Source of the DNA: Candidatus Kosakonia sp. 282A-S69
GTDB taxonomy: Bacteria > Pseudomonadota > Gammaproteobacteria > Enterobacterales > Enterobacteriaceae
DNA length: 64,000 nt
Assembly (NCBI RefSeq): GCF_029433855.1
Contig: NZ_JAROAU010000001.1
Coordinates: 408,468 to 472,467, forward strand
Reading direction: 5' to 3'
Shown here: piece after piece, positions 50,213 through 60,400 of the stretch
How the letters are laid out: each line of letters opens with the position of its first letter
Position numbering within the stretch: position 1 is the first letter of the stretch
Translations under genes and position numbers: made by a program
The notes under the pieces: model-generated
The model's input: the letters and a program-made list of their open reading frames with translations, nothing else
The model's database searches: none
Told to the model about the DNA's origin: nothing

Positions 50213-51709
50213 TTAAATAAGCTTCAGCGCAATCCAGTACAGACCGCCGGAGAGGATAATCGACGCCGGCAGCGTGAAGATCCAGGCCATCAGAATGTTG
50301 GTTACGGTTTTACGCTGCAAACCGCCGCCGTCGACAATCATCGTACCGGCTACGGAAGATGAGAGCACGTGGGTGGTTGAGACCGGCATACCGGTATAGC
50401 TCGCCAGACCAATCGACACCGCTGCGGTCATCTGCGCGGACATCCCCTGGGCGTAGGTCATGCCTTTCTTACCGATCTTCTCGCCGATGGTGGTGGCAAC
50501 ACGACGCCAGCCAATCATCGTACCCAGACCCAGCGCCAGCGCGACCGCCATGATGATCCAGATTGGCGCGTACTCGATGGTGCTGAGCATATCGCCTTTC
50601 AGTTTCTTCAGCAGACGCTGATCGTCGGCGCTGATCTCCGGCTGCTTCGCCACTTTATCCGTGATATCGGAGAGGCAGAGCATAATCCGGCGCAGCTGAC
50701 CGCGCTGCTCCAGCGGGATCTGGTCATAATTTTCAATCCCGGTGAGCATCGCTTTCGCACGGTCCAGCGCAGTGATAGCGCGGCCCGCGTGGCAGTGAAA
50801 CTCGCCAGGGTTGGTGGCCACTTCTTCCGGCGTGGGGATCAGCGGATCGACACCGGTCGCTTTTTGCAGCAGCGCCGGGTGTTGCTGGAAGTAGGTTTCC
50901 ACGTTGTTGACGGCATCACGCGTACGGGTGATGTCGTAACCGGAGGCATTCATATTGACCACGAAGCCCGCCGGCGCGACGCCAATCAGCACCAGCATAA
51001 TCAGGCCGATGCCTTTCTGGCCGTCGTTTGCGCCATGAGAGAAGCTGACGCCGATAGCCGAGAGGATCAGTGCGATACGCGTCCAGAACGGCGGCTTTTT
51101 CTTGCCGTCGATCTTCTCGCGCTCCGCAGGCGTCATATGAATGCGCGCACGTTTCTTGGTGCTGCTCCAGTAGCGACGCAGCAGGAAGACCAGCCCGCCG
51201 GCAAATACCAGGCCGACGATCGGTGAAACGATCAGCGAACCAAAGATATTCAGCACTTTCGGGATGTTCAGCGCGTCGACCACCGAGGTGCCGGTCATCA
51301 GAGCATTGGTTAAACCAATCCCGATAATTGCGCCAATCAGGGTGTGAGAACTGGAAGCAGGCAGACCCAGATACCAGGTGCCGAGGTTCCAGATAATGGC
51401 AGCCAGCAGCATGGAAAAGACCATCGCCAGGCCGTGTGCGGAGCTAACATTCAGCAACAGGTCGGTTGGCAACATATGCACAATGGCATACGCAACGCTT
51501 AACCCGCCCAGCAAAACGCCGAAGAAGTTAAACACTGCCGCCATCACAACCGCCAGCTGAGAACGCATAGCGCGTGTATAAATCACGGTTGCAACGGCAT
51601 TCGCTGTGTCGTGGAAGCCGTTAATGGCCTCGTAAAACAGAACAAAAACCAGTGCAAGCACGAGGAGTAGCCCGGTGTGGAGATCCAGGCCGGCAAACAA
51701 ATGTACCAT
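50213..51709 (-). CDS. pitA: Low-affinity inorganic phosphate/metal transporter PitA
   Basis: PitA imports phosphate as a metal-phosphate complex with protons. The 498-residue product (499 in E. coli) has about ten helices. The two PiT-family repeats are marked by [23 protein letters not shown] and [17 protein letters not shown], and both SSSHTLIG and the internal loop are present. It is convergent with uspB and divergent from yhiN. Confidence 0.97.
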   Translation of the reverse strand: MVHLFAGLDLHTGLLLVLALVFVLFYEAINGFHDTANAVATVIYTRAMRSQLAVVMAAVFNFFGVLLGGLSVAYAIVHMLPTDLLLNVSSAHGLAMVFSMLLAAIIWNLGTWYLGLPASSSHTLIGAIIGIGLTNALMTGTSVVDALNIPKVLNIFGSLIVSPIVGLVFAGGLVFLLRRYWSSTKKRARIHMTPAEREKIDGKKKPPFWTRIALILSAIGVSFSHGANDGQKGIGLIMLVLIGVAPAGFVVNMNASGYDITRTRDAVNNVETYFQQHPALLQKATGVDPLIPTPEEVATNPGEFHCHAGRAITALDRAKAMLTGIENYDQIPLEQRGQLRRIMLCLSDITDKVAKQPEISADDQRLLKKLKGDMLSTIEYAPIWIIMAVALALGLGTMIGWRRVATTIGEKIGKKGMTYAQGMSAQMTAAVSIGLASYTGMPVSTTHVLSSSVAGTMIVDGGGLQRKTVTNILMAWIFTLPASIILSGGLYWIALKLI

Positions 51710-51938
51710 AGGTCGTTAAGCCATTTTGGGGACACGAACGCCGCGCATTATCAGGGACATTGGCGGTATGGGCAAAGTGAAATATCGACTTTTTTTGACA
51801 TTATCTCTTACATTCGGCTGAATTTTTAAAATTATCTTATAAATTTCAAGGGCATGTTTCTTTTCTCTCCAAACCGCGCTGGTGTGACCACCCTGAACTC
51901 TTTACAATTCGCGACCAGGTAAAAGAGAGGGTGAAGAT

Positions 51939-53138
51939 GTGGAAAGCTTTGATGCCATTATAGTCGGTGCTGGCGCGGCGGGGATGTTTTGTGCGGCGCT
52001 GGCGGGGCAAGCGGGTCGGCGCGTTCTGCTGCTGGATAACGGTAAAAAGCCGGGTCGCAAGATCCTGATGTCCGGCGGTGGGCGCTGCAACTTCACCAAC
52101 CTTTATGTCGAACCGGCGGCCTATTTAAGCCAGAACCCCCATTTCTGCAAATCTGCCCTCGCGCGTTATACCCAGTGGGATTTTATCGATCTGGTGGGTA
52201 AGCACGGCATCGCCTGGCATGAGAAGACGCTTGGTCAGCTCTTTTGCGACGACTCTGCGCAGCAGATTGTCGATCTGCTGGTGGCAGAGTGTGAGAAAGG
52301 CAATGTCACCCAGCGTCTGCGCACGGAGATCCTCTCCGTCGAGCGTGATGACAAAGGCTATACCTTACAGCTGAACGGCGGCACGGTGCAGGCGGCGAAA
52401 CTCGTTATTGCCTCCGGCGGGCTGTCGATGCCGGGGCTGGGCGCTTCGCCTTTCGGCTACAAAATCGCTGAGCAGTTTGGCCTGAAGGTGCTGCCAACCC
52501 GCGCCGGTCTGGTACCTTTTACCCTGCACAAACCTCTACTTGAGCAGATGCAAACCCTCTCTGGCGTCTCTGTACCCTCTGTTATCACTGCTGAAAACGG
52601 GACGGTATTTCGCGAAAACCTGCTCTTTACTCACCGTGGTCTGTCGGGGCCTGCGGTGCTGCAAATCTCCAGCTACTGGCTACCGGGCGAGTTCGTCACC
52701 ATTAACTTAGTGCCGGAGTGCGATCTGGCGGAGTTTCTCAATCAGCAGCGCGATGCGCACCCCAATCAGAGCCTGAGAAACACCCTCGGCATGCAGTTGC
52801 CAAAACGCCTGGTTGAGTGTTTACAGCAGCTCGGGCAGATCCCCGATGTGACGCTGAAGCAGCTTAATAGCCGTGAGCAGGAGAAGCTGGTTGAGACCCT
52901 GACAGCATGGCGCGTCCAGCCTAACGGCACTGAAGGTTACCGCACCGCAGAGGTGACGCTCGGCGGCGTCGATACGCATGAACTCTCGTCGCGCACGATG
53001 GAGGCGCGAAACGTGCCGGGGCTCTATTTTATTGGCGAAGTGATGGATGTGACCGGCTGGCTGGGCGGCTACAACTTCCAGTGGGCATGGTCCAGTGCCT
53101 GGGCCTGCGCACAGGCGCTGGCAGAGCAAGAGGCATAA
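51939..53138 (+). CDS. yhiN: HI0933-family flavoprotein YhiN
   Basis: YhiN is an FAD/NAD(P)-binding protein of unknown substrate, with the Rossmann motif GAGAAG at residues 10-15. The family segment PGRKILMSGGGRCNFTN and the C-terminal GEVMDVTGWLGGYNFQWAW are present. Length is 399 (400 in E. coli). The start is GTG at 51939 with AGAGAGGG upstream. It is the last backbone gene before the accessory island. Confidence 0.94.
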   Translation: MESFDAIIVGAGAAGMFCAALAGQAGRRVLLLDNGKKPGRKILMSGGGRCNFTNLYVEPAAYLSQNPHFCKSALARYTQWDFIDLVGKHGIAWHEKTLGQLFCDDSAQQIVDLLVAECEKGNVTQRLRTEILSVERDDKGYTLQLNGGTVQAAKLVIASGGLSMPGLGASPFGYKIAEQFGLKVLPTRAGLVPFTLHKPLLEQMQTLSGVSVPSVITAENGTVFRENLLFTHRGLSGPAVLQISSYWLPGEFVTINLVPECDLAEFLNQQRDAHPNQSLRNTLGMQLPKRLVECLQQLGQIPDVTLKQLNSREQEKLVETLTAWRVQPNGTEGYRTAEVTLGGVDTHELSSRTMEARNVPGLYFIGEVMDVTGWLGGYNFQWAWSSAWACAQALAEQEA

Positions 53139-53525
53139 GCGCTTTTCGATCGCCCACGCTTTGTCGTAAGCAATGTTTCTCTGTCAGGCAATAAATTGCG
53201 AGAGCCCTCGCGAAACCGCAAAGTGAGCATTTGACTCTGCGGTCGCGTCCTAACACAATCCTTTTCACTTAAAGCAAATTACGCTGAAGGCCATTGATTT
53301 AAGCGTCTTTATTTTTGCGGGATCGCTATTAACTCGCTAAAAACAGGCGCTTTTTTTGGTAGGTTTGCTATGGATTAGGATAATTCCTGGCACTACTTTC
53401 GCCGAAAAATCAGACAATAGAGGCCTTTTCGCTTGCAGAAAGGGTGCGGTAGCTTTTTATCAAGCCCGCCACGTTAAACCGATGAACGCGCCTGGAGTGG
53501 TGCGTTTTATGTCAGGATCCGCTTT
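53139..53525. other. vgrG upstream region, no gene seen
   Basis: This 387-base, fairly AT-rich stretch between yhiN and vgrG marks the left edge of the T6SS/Rhs island. It should contain the vgrG promoter; a -10-like TAGGATAAT is present near 53377. No attachment site or insertion sequence was recognised. Confidence 0.5.
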
Positions 53526-55448
53526 ATGAGCAATCGCATCACTGTTCAGTTACCTGCCGAGGGGCTGCTCTTCTGGAAAATTTCTGGTCGTGAAGCCCTG
53601 TCCGAAGCATTCTCCTTTAACCTGCAATTGCTCGGCACTGACGCGCGCATGGATCGCAGCAAGCTGCTCGGTAAACCGGTCACCGTTACCCTGCCGACGC
53701 AGGGGCTCTCCGGTAGCCGCTACCTTAACGGTAAAATCACCCGCGTCGCCGTAAGCGCCGTCGAGCTGAGCGGTACGCGTTATGCCGTTTACCAACTTAC
53801 CGTAGAGTCGGATCTCTGGCCGATGAAGCGCGACCGCAACCTGCGTATTTTCCAGGGCCAGACGGCGCCGCAAATCGTGAAAACCCTGCTGGGCGAATAT
53901 CAGGTCAATATTGAAGATAAGCTGACCGGCAGCTACCGCACCTGGGACTACTGCGTGCAGTACCAGGAGAGCAGCTTCGATTTCATTAGTCGTCTGATGG
54001 AGCTGGAAGGCATTGCCTACCATTTCCATCATGAAGCGGACAAACACACATTGGTGCTGACCGACGCGGCCACCCAGCATCAGCCCTTCAGCGGCTATGA
54101 GTTTATTCCCTATCACCAGACACCCTCGGGCGGCAGTACCGATGAAGAGGGGATCAGCCAGTGGGCGCTGGAAGATAGCGTAACGCCGGGGCTCTACAGC
54201 CTTGATGATTACGATTTCCGCAAACCGAACGCGTGGCTTTTCCAGGCGCGGCAGAACCCGAACTCTCCCTCGCCGGGCACGATTGATGTTTATGACTGGC
54301 CGGGTCGCTTTGTTGAGCATGGGCATGGCGAATTCTACGCCCGTATTCGCCAGGAGCGCTGGCAGGTTGAGCATCAGCAAATCGAAGGTACCGCCACGGC
54401 AATCGGTATTGCGCCGGGCTGCACTTTCCAGCTCACCAACGCCGCGTTTTTTAATGACAATGGCGAATACCTTGTTACCGCCGCGCACTACAACTTTGAA
54501 GAGAACCGCTATGCCAGCGGCGCTGACAGCCAGACGGTGCACCGCATCGACTTCAGCGTTATTCCCTCCTCGGTGGTGTTTCGCCCGCCGCAGCACACTC
54601 CCTGGCCGCGCACGTACGGCCCGCAGACCGCGCGCGTCGTTGGTCCGCAGGGTGAGAGCATCTGGACGGACAAATATGGCCGCATAAAAGTGAAGTTCCA
54701 CTGGGATCGGCTGGCGAAGGGTGATGACACCAGCTCCTGCTGGGTGCGCGTCTCCAGCGCCTGGGCCGGTCAGGGCTATGGTGGCGTGCAGATCCCGCGC
54801 GTCGGCGACGAAGTGGTGATCGACTTTATCAACGGCGATCCGGATCGCCCGATTGTCACCGGCCGCGTTTACAACGAAGCGAGCATGCCGCCCTGGGCGC
54901 TGCCTGCCGCCGCCACGCAGATGGGCTTCCTCAGCCGCTCGAAAGATGGCTCGGTGGATAACGCCAACGCCCTGCGCTTTGAAGATAAAGCGGGCGAAGA
55001 GCAGGTGTGGATCCAGGCCGAGCGTAACCTTGATACCCATGTGAAAAACGATGAGACGCGCAGCGTTGGCGGCTCGCAAACCGTGAACATCACGCGCGAT
55101 CACACCGGCAAAGTGGCCGGGACGCACTTCCAGGCGACACAGCTTTCCCACGAAGAGGTGGTCGGTGGCGATTTTACACAGAAGGTTCAGGGCACTCTGA
55201 CACTCGCCTCTGGCTCGAGCATAAAACTCGTTACCGGACAATCAGCCCTGATACTGGGTGCTAACGGCACGGTCACGCTGCAGTGCAATGATTTTAAAAT
55301 CGACGCGCTGGGCAGCGGTCAGATTAATACAAAAGGATTGCTGGATTTGAATTTATCAACACCCGATAAACATGACGATGTTGCTCCTACCATCGACCAA
55401 ATCCAGGCTGCGGTGAAAAAAGCATTTGATCAAGGGAAGGGTAAATAA
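53526..55448 (+). CDS. vgrG: Type VI secretion spike protein VgrG
   Basis: VgrG forms the trimeric tip of the T6SS needle and carries effectors. The 640-residue product has a gp27-like base (residues 1-380, with YCVQYQESSFDFISRLMELEGI). A gp5-type OB domain follows (VVGPQGESIWTDKYGRIKVKFHWD), then the beta-helix repeats (SVGGSQTVNI). No C-terminal effector extension is seen, so it is a delivery-only spike whose cargo is the downstream PAAR-Rhs protein. The stop shares one base with the next gene (TAATG). No T6SS structural genes lie in this window. Confidence 0.95.
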   Translation: MSNRITVQLPAEGLLFWKISGREALSEAFSFNLQLLGTDARMDRSKLLGKPVTVTLPTQGLSGSRYLNGKITRVAVSAVELSGTRYAVYQLTVESDLWPMKRDRNLRIFQGQTAPQIVKTLLGEYQVNIEDKLTGSYRTWDYCVQYQESSFDFISRLMELEGIAYHFHHEADKHTLVLTDAATQHQPFSGYEFIPYHQTPSGGSTDEEGISQWALEDSVTPGLYSLDDYDFRKPNAWLFQARQNPNSPSPGTIDVYDWPGRFVEHGHGEFYARIRQERWQVEHQQIEGTATAIGIAPGCTFQLTNAAFFNDNGEYLVTAAHYNFEENRYASGADSQTVHRIDFSVIPSSVVFRPPQHTPWPRTYGPQTARVVGPQGESIWTDKYGRIKVKFHWDRLAKGDDTSSCWVRVSSAWAGQGYGGVQIPRVGDEVVIDFINGDPDRPIVTGRVYNEASMPPWALPAAATQMGFLSRSKDGSVDNANALRFEDKAGEEQVWIQAERNLDTHVKNDETRSVGGSQTVNITRDHTGKVAGTHFQATQLSHEEVVGGDFTQKVQGTLTLASGSSIKLVTGQSALILGANGTVTLQCNDFKIDALGSGQINTKGLLDLNLSTPDKHDDVAPTIDQIQAAVKKAFDQGKGK

Positions 55449-55867
55449 TGGCGGCCGCACAGTTTGTTATTTCGGAAGGCGTCCTCAACCTGCCGGAAGC
55501 ATGCCAGGATCGCAGCATCAACGTGCTGCGCTTTAATGAGAGCAACGCGACGCTGGTGATCACCCGTGCGTGGGACATCAAGGCGGGCGAGGAAGAGGCG
55601 TTTCTCAGCCAGCAACTGGCGAAAGTGAAGCGCAGCATGAAGAAGGTAGTAATGGGCGACGTGGGAGATAACCAGGTGGCGAACCAGCCTGCCCGTGAAG
55701 TTTCACTGCGCTTTGAAAACCAGGGCGTGCTGGTGCATGAAAAACTGGCCATCACCCGCGCGGACGATCATCTGCTGGTGCTGACGTTCAGCCGCACCGC
55801 GCCGTTTGACGCACCGGCTGATGCCTTCTGGGCCTCGATCAAATCGGGCTTACAGTTAGGGGCGTAA
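55448..55867 (+). CDS. EagR-type (DUF1795/DcrB-like) effector chaperone
   Basis: This 139-residue protein belongs to the DcrB/DUF1795 family. It resembles Eag chaperones, which shield transmembrane segments of PAAR-Rhs effectors and load them on VgrG. Family segments include SINVLRFNESNATLVITRAW and the tail FDAPADAFWASIKSGLQL. It sits between vgrG (1-base overlap) and the rhs gene (2-base gap), the standard order. The downstream Rhs protein has the hydrophobic N-terminal helices such chaperones bind. Confidence 0.92.
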   Translation: MAAAQFVISEGVLNLPEACQDRSINVLRFNESNATLVITRAWDIKAGEEEAFLSQQLAKVKRSMKKVVMGDVGDNQVANQPAREVSLRFENQGVLVHEKLAITRADDHLLVLTFSRTAPFDAPADAFWASIKSGLQLGA

Positions 55868-55869
55868 CG

Positions 55870-58800
55870 ATGACGGATTACATCGCGGCCCGTATTGATG
55901 ACCCACTGATTCACAGCTCGGTGCTGGCGGATTTTGTCGGTGGCTTAGTGGAAGGGGCGGTCGTCGCCGGGATCCTGCTTGCCGCCGGTACAGGTGTCGG
56001 TGCAGTGTTGGGCGGGGTGGCGATAGCCGCACTGGTCTTCAGCGGCGGTCTGCAAGAAATCGGCGACGCCGCCGGGAAGCTGGTCGACAGCCTGATAGAC
56101 CCCGGGCCCCCCGACGCGCATATCGTTACCGGCTCTGAGAACGTGCATATCAAGGGCAAAAAAGCCGCGCGCGCCGCCGGAACCGTGGATCGCGATTATC
56201 TGCTCGCGCCTCCTGCTCCTGAAGAGAGCATCGACTGGGCAGCCGTCGGTGTGCTGGCGCTGGCCACTGCGGCTGAAGCGGCAAAACTCATCCTGACGCC
56301 CGGCGGCATGACGATGGCGCTTGCCGAACGCGCCAAAAATCTCACCCTTGATGACATGAAAAAGTGGGGCTCGAACCTGTGGGAATCGCTTTCGCAACCA
56401 CTGGTTGAGAGCGCCGATCCCCATGCGACCCCGATGCCACTCGATACCGTCGACTGCAAAAAAGGCCATGCGGTCACCAGCAGTAACTTTATCGCCCAGG
56501 GTTCCAAAAGCGTCTTAATCAATAATCAGCCCGCAGCGCGCAATGGTGAGAAAAGCACCTGCGAAGCCGAAATCAAAGTTAGCGAAGATCCCCGTGTACG
56601 TATCGGTGGTGACACCATCACCGTTCGCGACATCCGTAGCGGCAAAAATCAGCTAGCCTACTTATTGGGTGGCATTTTAGGCTCAGCGGGGGTCGCTGAA
56701 CTGCCCAATCTGGCAAGAATGGTCTGCCGACGCATGCTAACCCGCAGCGTGCTGAAAAATATCGTCTGTGCTTTTGGCAGCGCAGTGGTATCAGATACGG
56801 TTTCTTCAGTACTCATTACGGCGGCCAGCACCGCCTTACCTGTCAATATCGCCAGCGGCGCCAAGATCCTCGCCAAAGAGGAGGATCTCGACTTTGTGCT
56901 GGCGGATCGTATGCCGCTCTACTGGCAGCGTATCTACAACAGCCGCAACCGTGCCTCCGGCATGTTCGGCCCCGGCTGGATGATGCCGTTTGAGACGCGT
57001 CTTTACCGTCTGGCGGACAATCAGCTGATTTTCAAAGACATGAGCGGGCGCGAGCTGGGGCTTGGTGAAGTGCTCAGCGGCGACATGATCTCCTATCCGG
57101 ATGAGGGGCTGAGGCTCTTCTCTGGCCCGAACGGTGCGATCGCGATCCAGACCGGCGAAGGCGATCATCAGGTCTATGAACCGGATCCTACCCGCCCGGG
57201 CGAGTGGCGCATGCACCGCATTTATGACCGCCATGAAAACGCCCACTACTTCAGCTGGAACGAACAGGGCCAGCTGGCGCGTATCTCCAGTGATAACGAA
57301 GCGCTGGATGTTGAGCTTGAGTACGACGCCCATAGCGGGCGCTTACGTGCGGTTTACCAGATTGTTGATGGCGCACGCCAGTTGCTGGTGAGCTATCGCT
57401 ACAACGACCAGGCGCAGCTGATTGCAGTCATTGATGCCGATGAGGTGGTAACCCGCCAGTTCGGCTGGGACCGCGCCAGCGATATGCTGGCCTGGCACAG
57501 CTTCCCGACCGGCCTGAAAGTGCATTACCAGTGGCAGGCGAGCGCAGACGCCGGACACTGGCGCGTCAAGGCGTACCAGGTTCACGACGAGCAGGGTACG
57601 GTGCTGGAAAACTGGCGCATCGATGCCGACGAGAGCAAACGCTACGCCCGCGTCAGCAACGATGAAGGCGTGGTCAGCGAACACTACTGGGATGAGATCT
57701 ACCGCATCACCGCGTACACCGATGTGCACGGCGGTAAATGGCAATTCAGCTGGGCAGGTCAGTCCGAACAGCTGTTGTCAGCCGTGCAGCCGGACGGCGG
57801 GCGCTGGGAGTATGCCTGGGACGATCGCGGCAATATGACGCTTGAGCGCGACCCGCTCGAACGCGCAACGCTGAAAACCTGGCATCCGCTGTATGACTTC
57901 CCGTTAAAAGAGGTGCTGCCGGATGGCGGCGTCTGGCAGTACGAATACAGCCTGGCGGGCGATGTGGTGGCGCTGACCGATCCGGAAGGCGGCGTGACGC
58001 GCTTCGAGTGGAACGATCAGGGCGACTTAATCCGCCGCATTGATGCGCTGGAGAACAGCCACCGCTTCTGGTGGGATGCGCTGGGCCAGCTGATCCGCGA
58101 AGAGGACTGCTCCGGTAATCAGAGCCAGAATCAGTATGATGGTGCCGGGCGCCTTATCCGCAGCACCGATCCGCTCGGCAATACGGACCGCTATGTCTGG
58201 AGCCCCGCCGGTCGCCTGCAGACCTACATCCGTGCCGACGGGCGCGAGACGAAGTTCAGCTACACAAAATCCGGCCTGCTCTGCGGACAGAGCGTCGATG
58301 GCGTCAGTACGCGCAGGGTGAAACTCAATGCGCGCGGCCAGGTGACGGAAGCCACCGATCCGGCAGGGCATGTGACCCGTTTCCGCTTCAACCGGGCGGG
58401 TCGCCTGGTGACGCTGACCAACGCCAACAACCAGGAGTGGCGTTTCGACTACACCCCGACCGGGTTGCTGACCTGTCAGCAGGATTACGCCGGGCGGCAG
58501 ACGGAGTATCACTACAACGCCGCACAGCAGGTGGCTACGCTTGTACGCCACCCGGAGCGCGGCAGCGACCTGCCGGCGCAGGTGCTCAATTACGAATATG
58601 ATGCCCTCGGGCGCATGACGGCGCGGGAAACCCCGGAGCACCGCACCGAGTACCGTTACAGCGCGCTGGCCACCGAAATCCGCCGTTATGCCTACACCGA
58701 GTGGCGTCAGGCCGCGGTGGAGATGCGCGAGCCGGCGCACAGCGAAGCCATCATCCTCGCGCGCAACAAGCTTGGCGACCTGGTCTGCGAGGAGAACCAT

Positions 58801-60390
58801 TCCGGCGTCTATCAGCATGAATACGATGCCCTGAGCAACCTCAGTGCCACCACCTTCCCGGACGGGCGGGAACTGAAGTTCCTGCGCTACGGCACCGGGC
58901 ACCTGCTGGAGATGCAGCTCTCCCTGAGCGGCAAAACGCTGCCGGTCAGCGGCTACCAGCGTGACCGCCTGCACCGTGAAACGCACCGCACGATGGGGGC
59001 GCTGGAGCTGGAGACGCACTACGACATGGCCGGGCGCATCACGCACCGGCGCTGCACCGACAACCTGCGCGACCGCCTGGTCTCGGAGCGCCGTTACCAG
59101 TGGGACCGTGCGGACCAGATAATCCGCCGCATGTATACCGACGGCGCACCATCCACCCCGGCGGAGAAGTACCGCCAGTCCCTGTGGGGCTACGACGCGG
59201 CCGGGCGCATGACGCAGAGCCTGCAGCCGGAAGGCGAGGAGCGTTTCTGGTATGACGCGGCGGACAACCGTACCACCCCGGATTTACAGCCGGTGTGGAA
59301 CAACCTGCTGAAACGCCTGGACGGCGTCAGCCGGGAGTACGATGGTTTCGGGCGCATGACCGTGCGCCACGACACGCAGCGCGGCGTGACGCAGCGTTTC
59401 AGCTACGATGACGAGCACCGCATCAGCCGGGTGGAAATCGACGGCGACACGGAGTTCACAAAAGCCGAATACCGCTACGACGCCCTGGGTCGCCGCACTG
59501 AGAAACAGGTGTGGCGACGCCATGCCCGCAAACCGGAACGCACGCAGTACGCCTGGTCCGGGCTGCAGATGGTGGGTGAAACCAGCGACACTCACCCGGA
59601 CGCGGCGGTGCAGTATATCTACACCGAAAACAGCTATGAACCGCTGGCGCGCGTTGACAGCCACGGCGAGCATGCGGACATCTTCTGGTACCACACGGAA
59701 CTGAACGGCCTGCCGGACAGCGTGACCGACAGCCACGGTGACACGGTCTGGCGAGGAGCCTCCACCGCGTGGGGCCGCAGCCTGCGGGAAAGCACACCGG
59801 TCGACTGGGACACCCCGCAGAACCTGCGCTTCCAGGGCCAGTACCTGGATCGTGAAACGGGCCTGCATTACAACACCTTCCGCTACTACGACCCGGCCGG
59901 CGGATGTTACACGCAGATGGATCCGATTGGTTTGCTGGGCGGTATTAATTTATATCAATACGTATCTAATCCATTAAATTGGATGGATCCAGTTGGCCTA
60001 TCAGGTTGCGCTATCGCAAGAGCATCTGATTATCGCCATACCTTGGGTGGAAAGCCTGGGGGTATTGGTAAAGGAAGGAATATTGCAACTTCTAACTATA
60101 ATATAGATGGAATAACAGGGACTGCTGATGCCATCAGTGGAAAAGGTTCAATCCCCGGGTTTGTCGATATACCAGACCCAAATAACCGCTTATTTACAAC
60201 GACCGTTGTTTCTCACCCACGGGCTTTTGATTCAGAAGCTAAAATATTAGAGCATATCGGCAGTAAGATAACGCCTGATGCTAAGGGTACAATTGATCTG
60301 TTTTCTGAATTGCCAATCTGCAAATCTTGCCAAGGGGTTATTCAGCAGTTCGAAAGTAAATATCCCGGAGTCAAGATAAATATTTTGTAA
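55870..60390 (+). CDS. PAAR-Rhs T6SS effector with C-terminal deaminase-like toxin
   Basis: The 1506-residue protein is built as a T6SS Rhs effector. Residues 5-15 (IAARIDDPLIH) form a prePAAR motif; 15-70 are hydrophobic, then PAAR pieces (HIVTGSENVHIKGKKAAR; SKSVLINNQPAAR) and a second hydrophobic region near 290-320. Residues about 330-1350 hold YD/RHS repeats forming the toxin-enclosing shell. The conserved end runs from DPIGLLGG (1351) to DPVGL (1373-1377), where self-cleavage is expected. The 129-residue tip shows D1454-S-E1456 and PICKSC (C1484, C1487), the pattern of Toxin-deaminase (BURPS668_1122-type) polymorphic toxins, with Asp where many deaminases have His. DNA turns AT-rich at about 59,930, marking a swapped tip. 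Deaminase activity is inferred. Confidence 0.9.
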   Translation: MTDYIAARIDDPLIHSSVLADFVGGLVEGAVVAGILLAAGTGVGAVLGGVAIAALVFSGGLQEIGDAAGKLVDSLIDPGPPDAHIVTGSENVHIKGKKAARAAGTVDRDYLLAPPAPEESIDWAAVGVLALATAAEAAKLILTPGGMTMALAERAKNLTLDDMKKWGSNLWESLSQPLVESADPHATPMPLDTVDCKKGHAVTSSNFIAQGSKSVLINNQPAARNGEKSTCEAEIKVSEDPRVRIGGDTITVRDIRSGKNQLAYLLGGILGSAGVAELPNLARMVCRRMLTRSVLKNIVCAFGSAVVSDTVSSVLITAASTALPVNIASGAKILAKEEDLDFVLADRMPLYWQRIYNSRNRASGMFGPGWMMPFETRLYRLADNQLIFKDMSGRELGLGEVLSGDMISYPDEGLRLFSGPNGAIAIQTGEGDHQVYEPDPTRPGEWRMHRIYDRHENAHYFSWNEQGQLARISSDNEALDVELEYDAHSGRLRAVYQIVDGARQLLVSYRYNDQAQLIAVIDADEVVTRQFGWDRASDMLAWHSFPTGLKVHYQWQASADAGHWRVKAYQVHDEQGTVLENWRIDADESKRYARVSNDEGVVSEHYWDEIYRITAYTDVHGGKWQFSWAGQSEQLLSAVQPDGGRWEYAWDDRGNMTLERDPLERATLKTWHPLYDFPLKEVLPDGGVWQYEYSLAGDVVALTDPEGGVTRFEWNDQGDLIRRIDALENSHRFWWDALGQLIREEDCSGNQSQNQYDGAGRLIRSTDPLGNTDRYVWSPAGRLQTYIRADGRETKFSYTKSGLLCGQSVDGVSTRRVKLNARGQVTEATDPAGHVTRFRFNRAGRLVTLTNANNQEWRFDYTPTGLLTCQQDYAGRQTEYHYNAAQQVATLVRHPERGSDLPAQVLNYEYDALGRMTARETPEHRTEYRYSALATEIRRYAYTEWRQAAVEMREPAHSEAIILARNKLGDLVCEENHSGVYQHEYDALSNLSATTFPDGRELKFLRYGTGHLLEMQLSLSGKTLPVSGYQRDRLHRETHRTMGALELETHYDMAGRITHRRCTDNLRDRLVSERRYQWDRADQIIRRMYTDGAPSTPAEKYRQSLWGYDAAGRMTQSLQPEGEERFWYDAADNRTTPDLQPVWNNLLKRLDGVSREYDGFGRMTVRHDTQRGVTQRFSYDDEHRISRVEIDGDTEFTKAEYRYDALGRRTEKQVWRRHARKPERTQYAWSGLQMVGETSDTHPDAAVQYIYTENSYEPLARVDSHGEHADIFWYHTELNGLPDSVTDSHGDTVWRGASTAWGRSLRESTPVDWDTPQNLRFQGQYLDRETGLHYNTFRYYDPAGGCYTQMDPIGLLGGINLYQYVSNPLNWMDPVGLSGCAIARASDYRHTLGGKPGGIGKGRNIATSNYNIDGITGTADAISGKGSIPGFVDIPDPNNRLFTTTVVSHPRAFDSEAKILEHIGSKITPDAKGTIDLFSELPICKSCQGVIQQFESKYPGVKINIL

Positions 60391-60400
60391 AGGAGATTCT

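Noticed and set aside
53550-55241. 563-codon minus-strand frame inside vgrG
   Set aside because: It is fully antisense to vgrG, which has well-defined spike domains, and encodes no recognisable protein.
58027-59046. 339-codon minus-strand frame inside rhs
   Set aside because: It is a shadow of the RHS repeat region and encodes no known domain.
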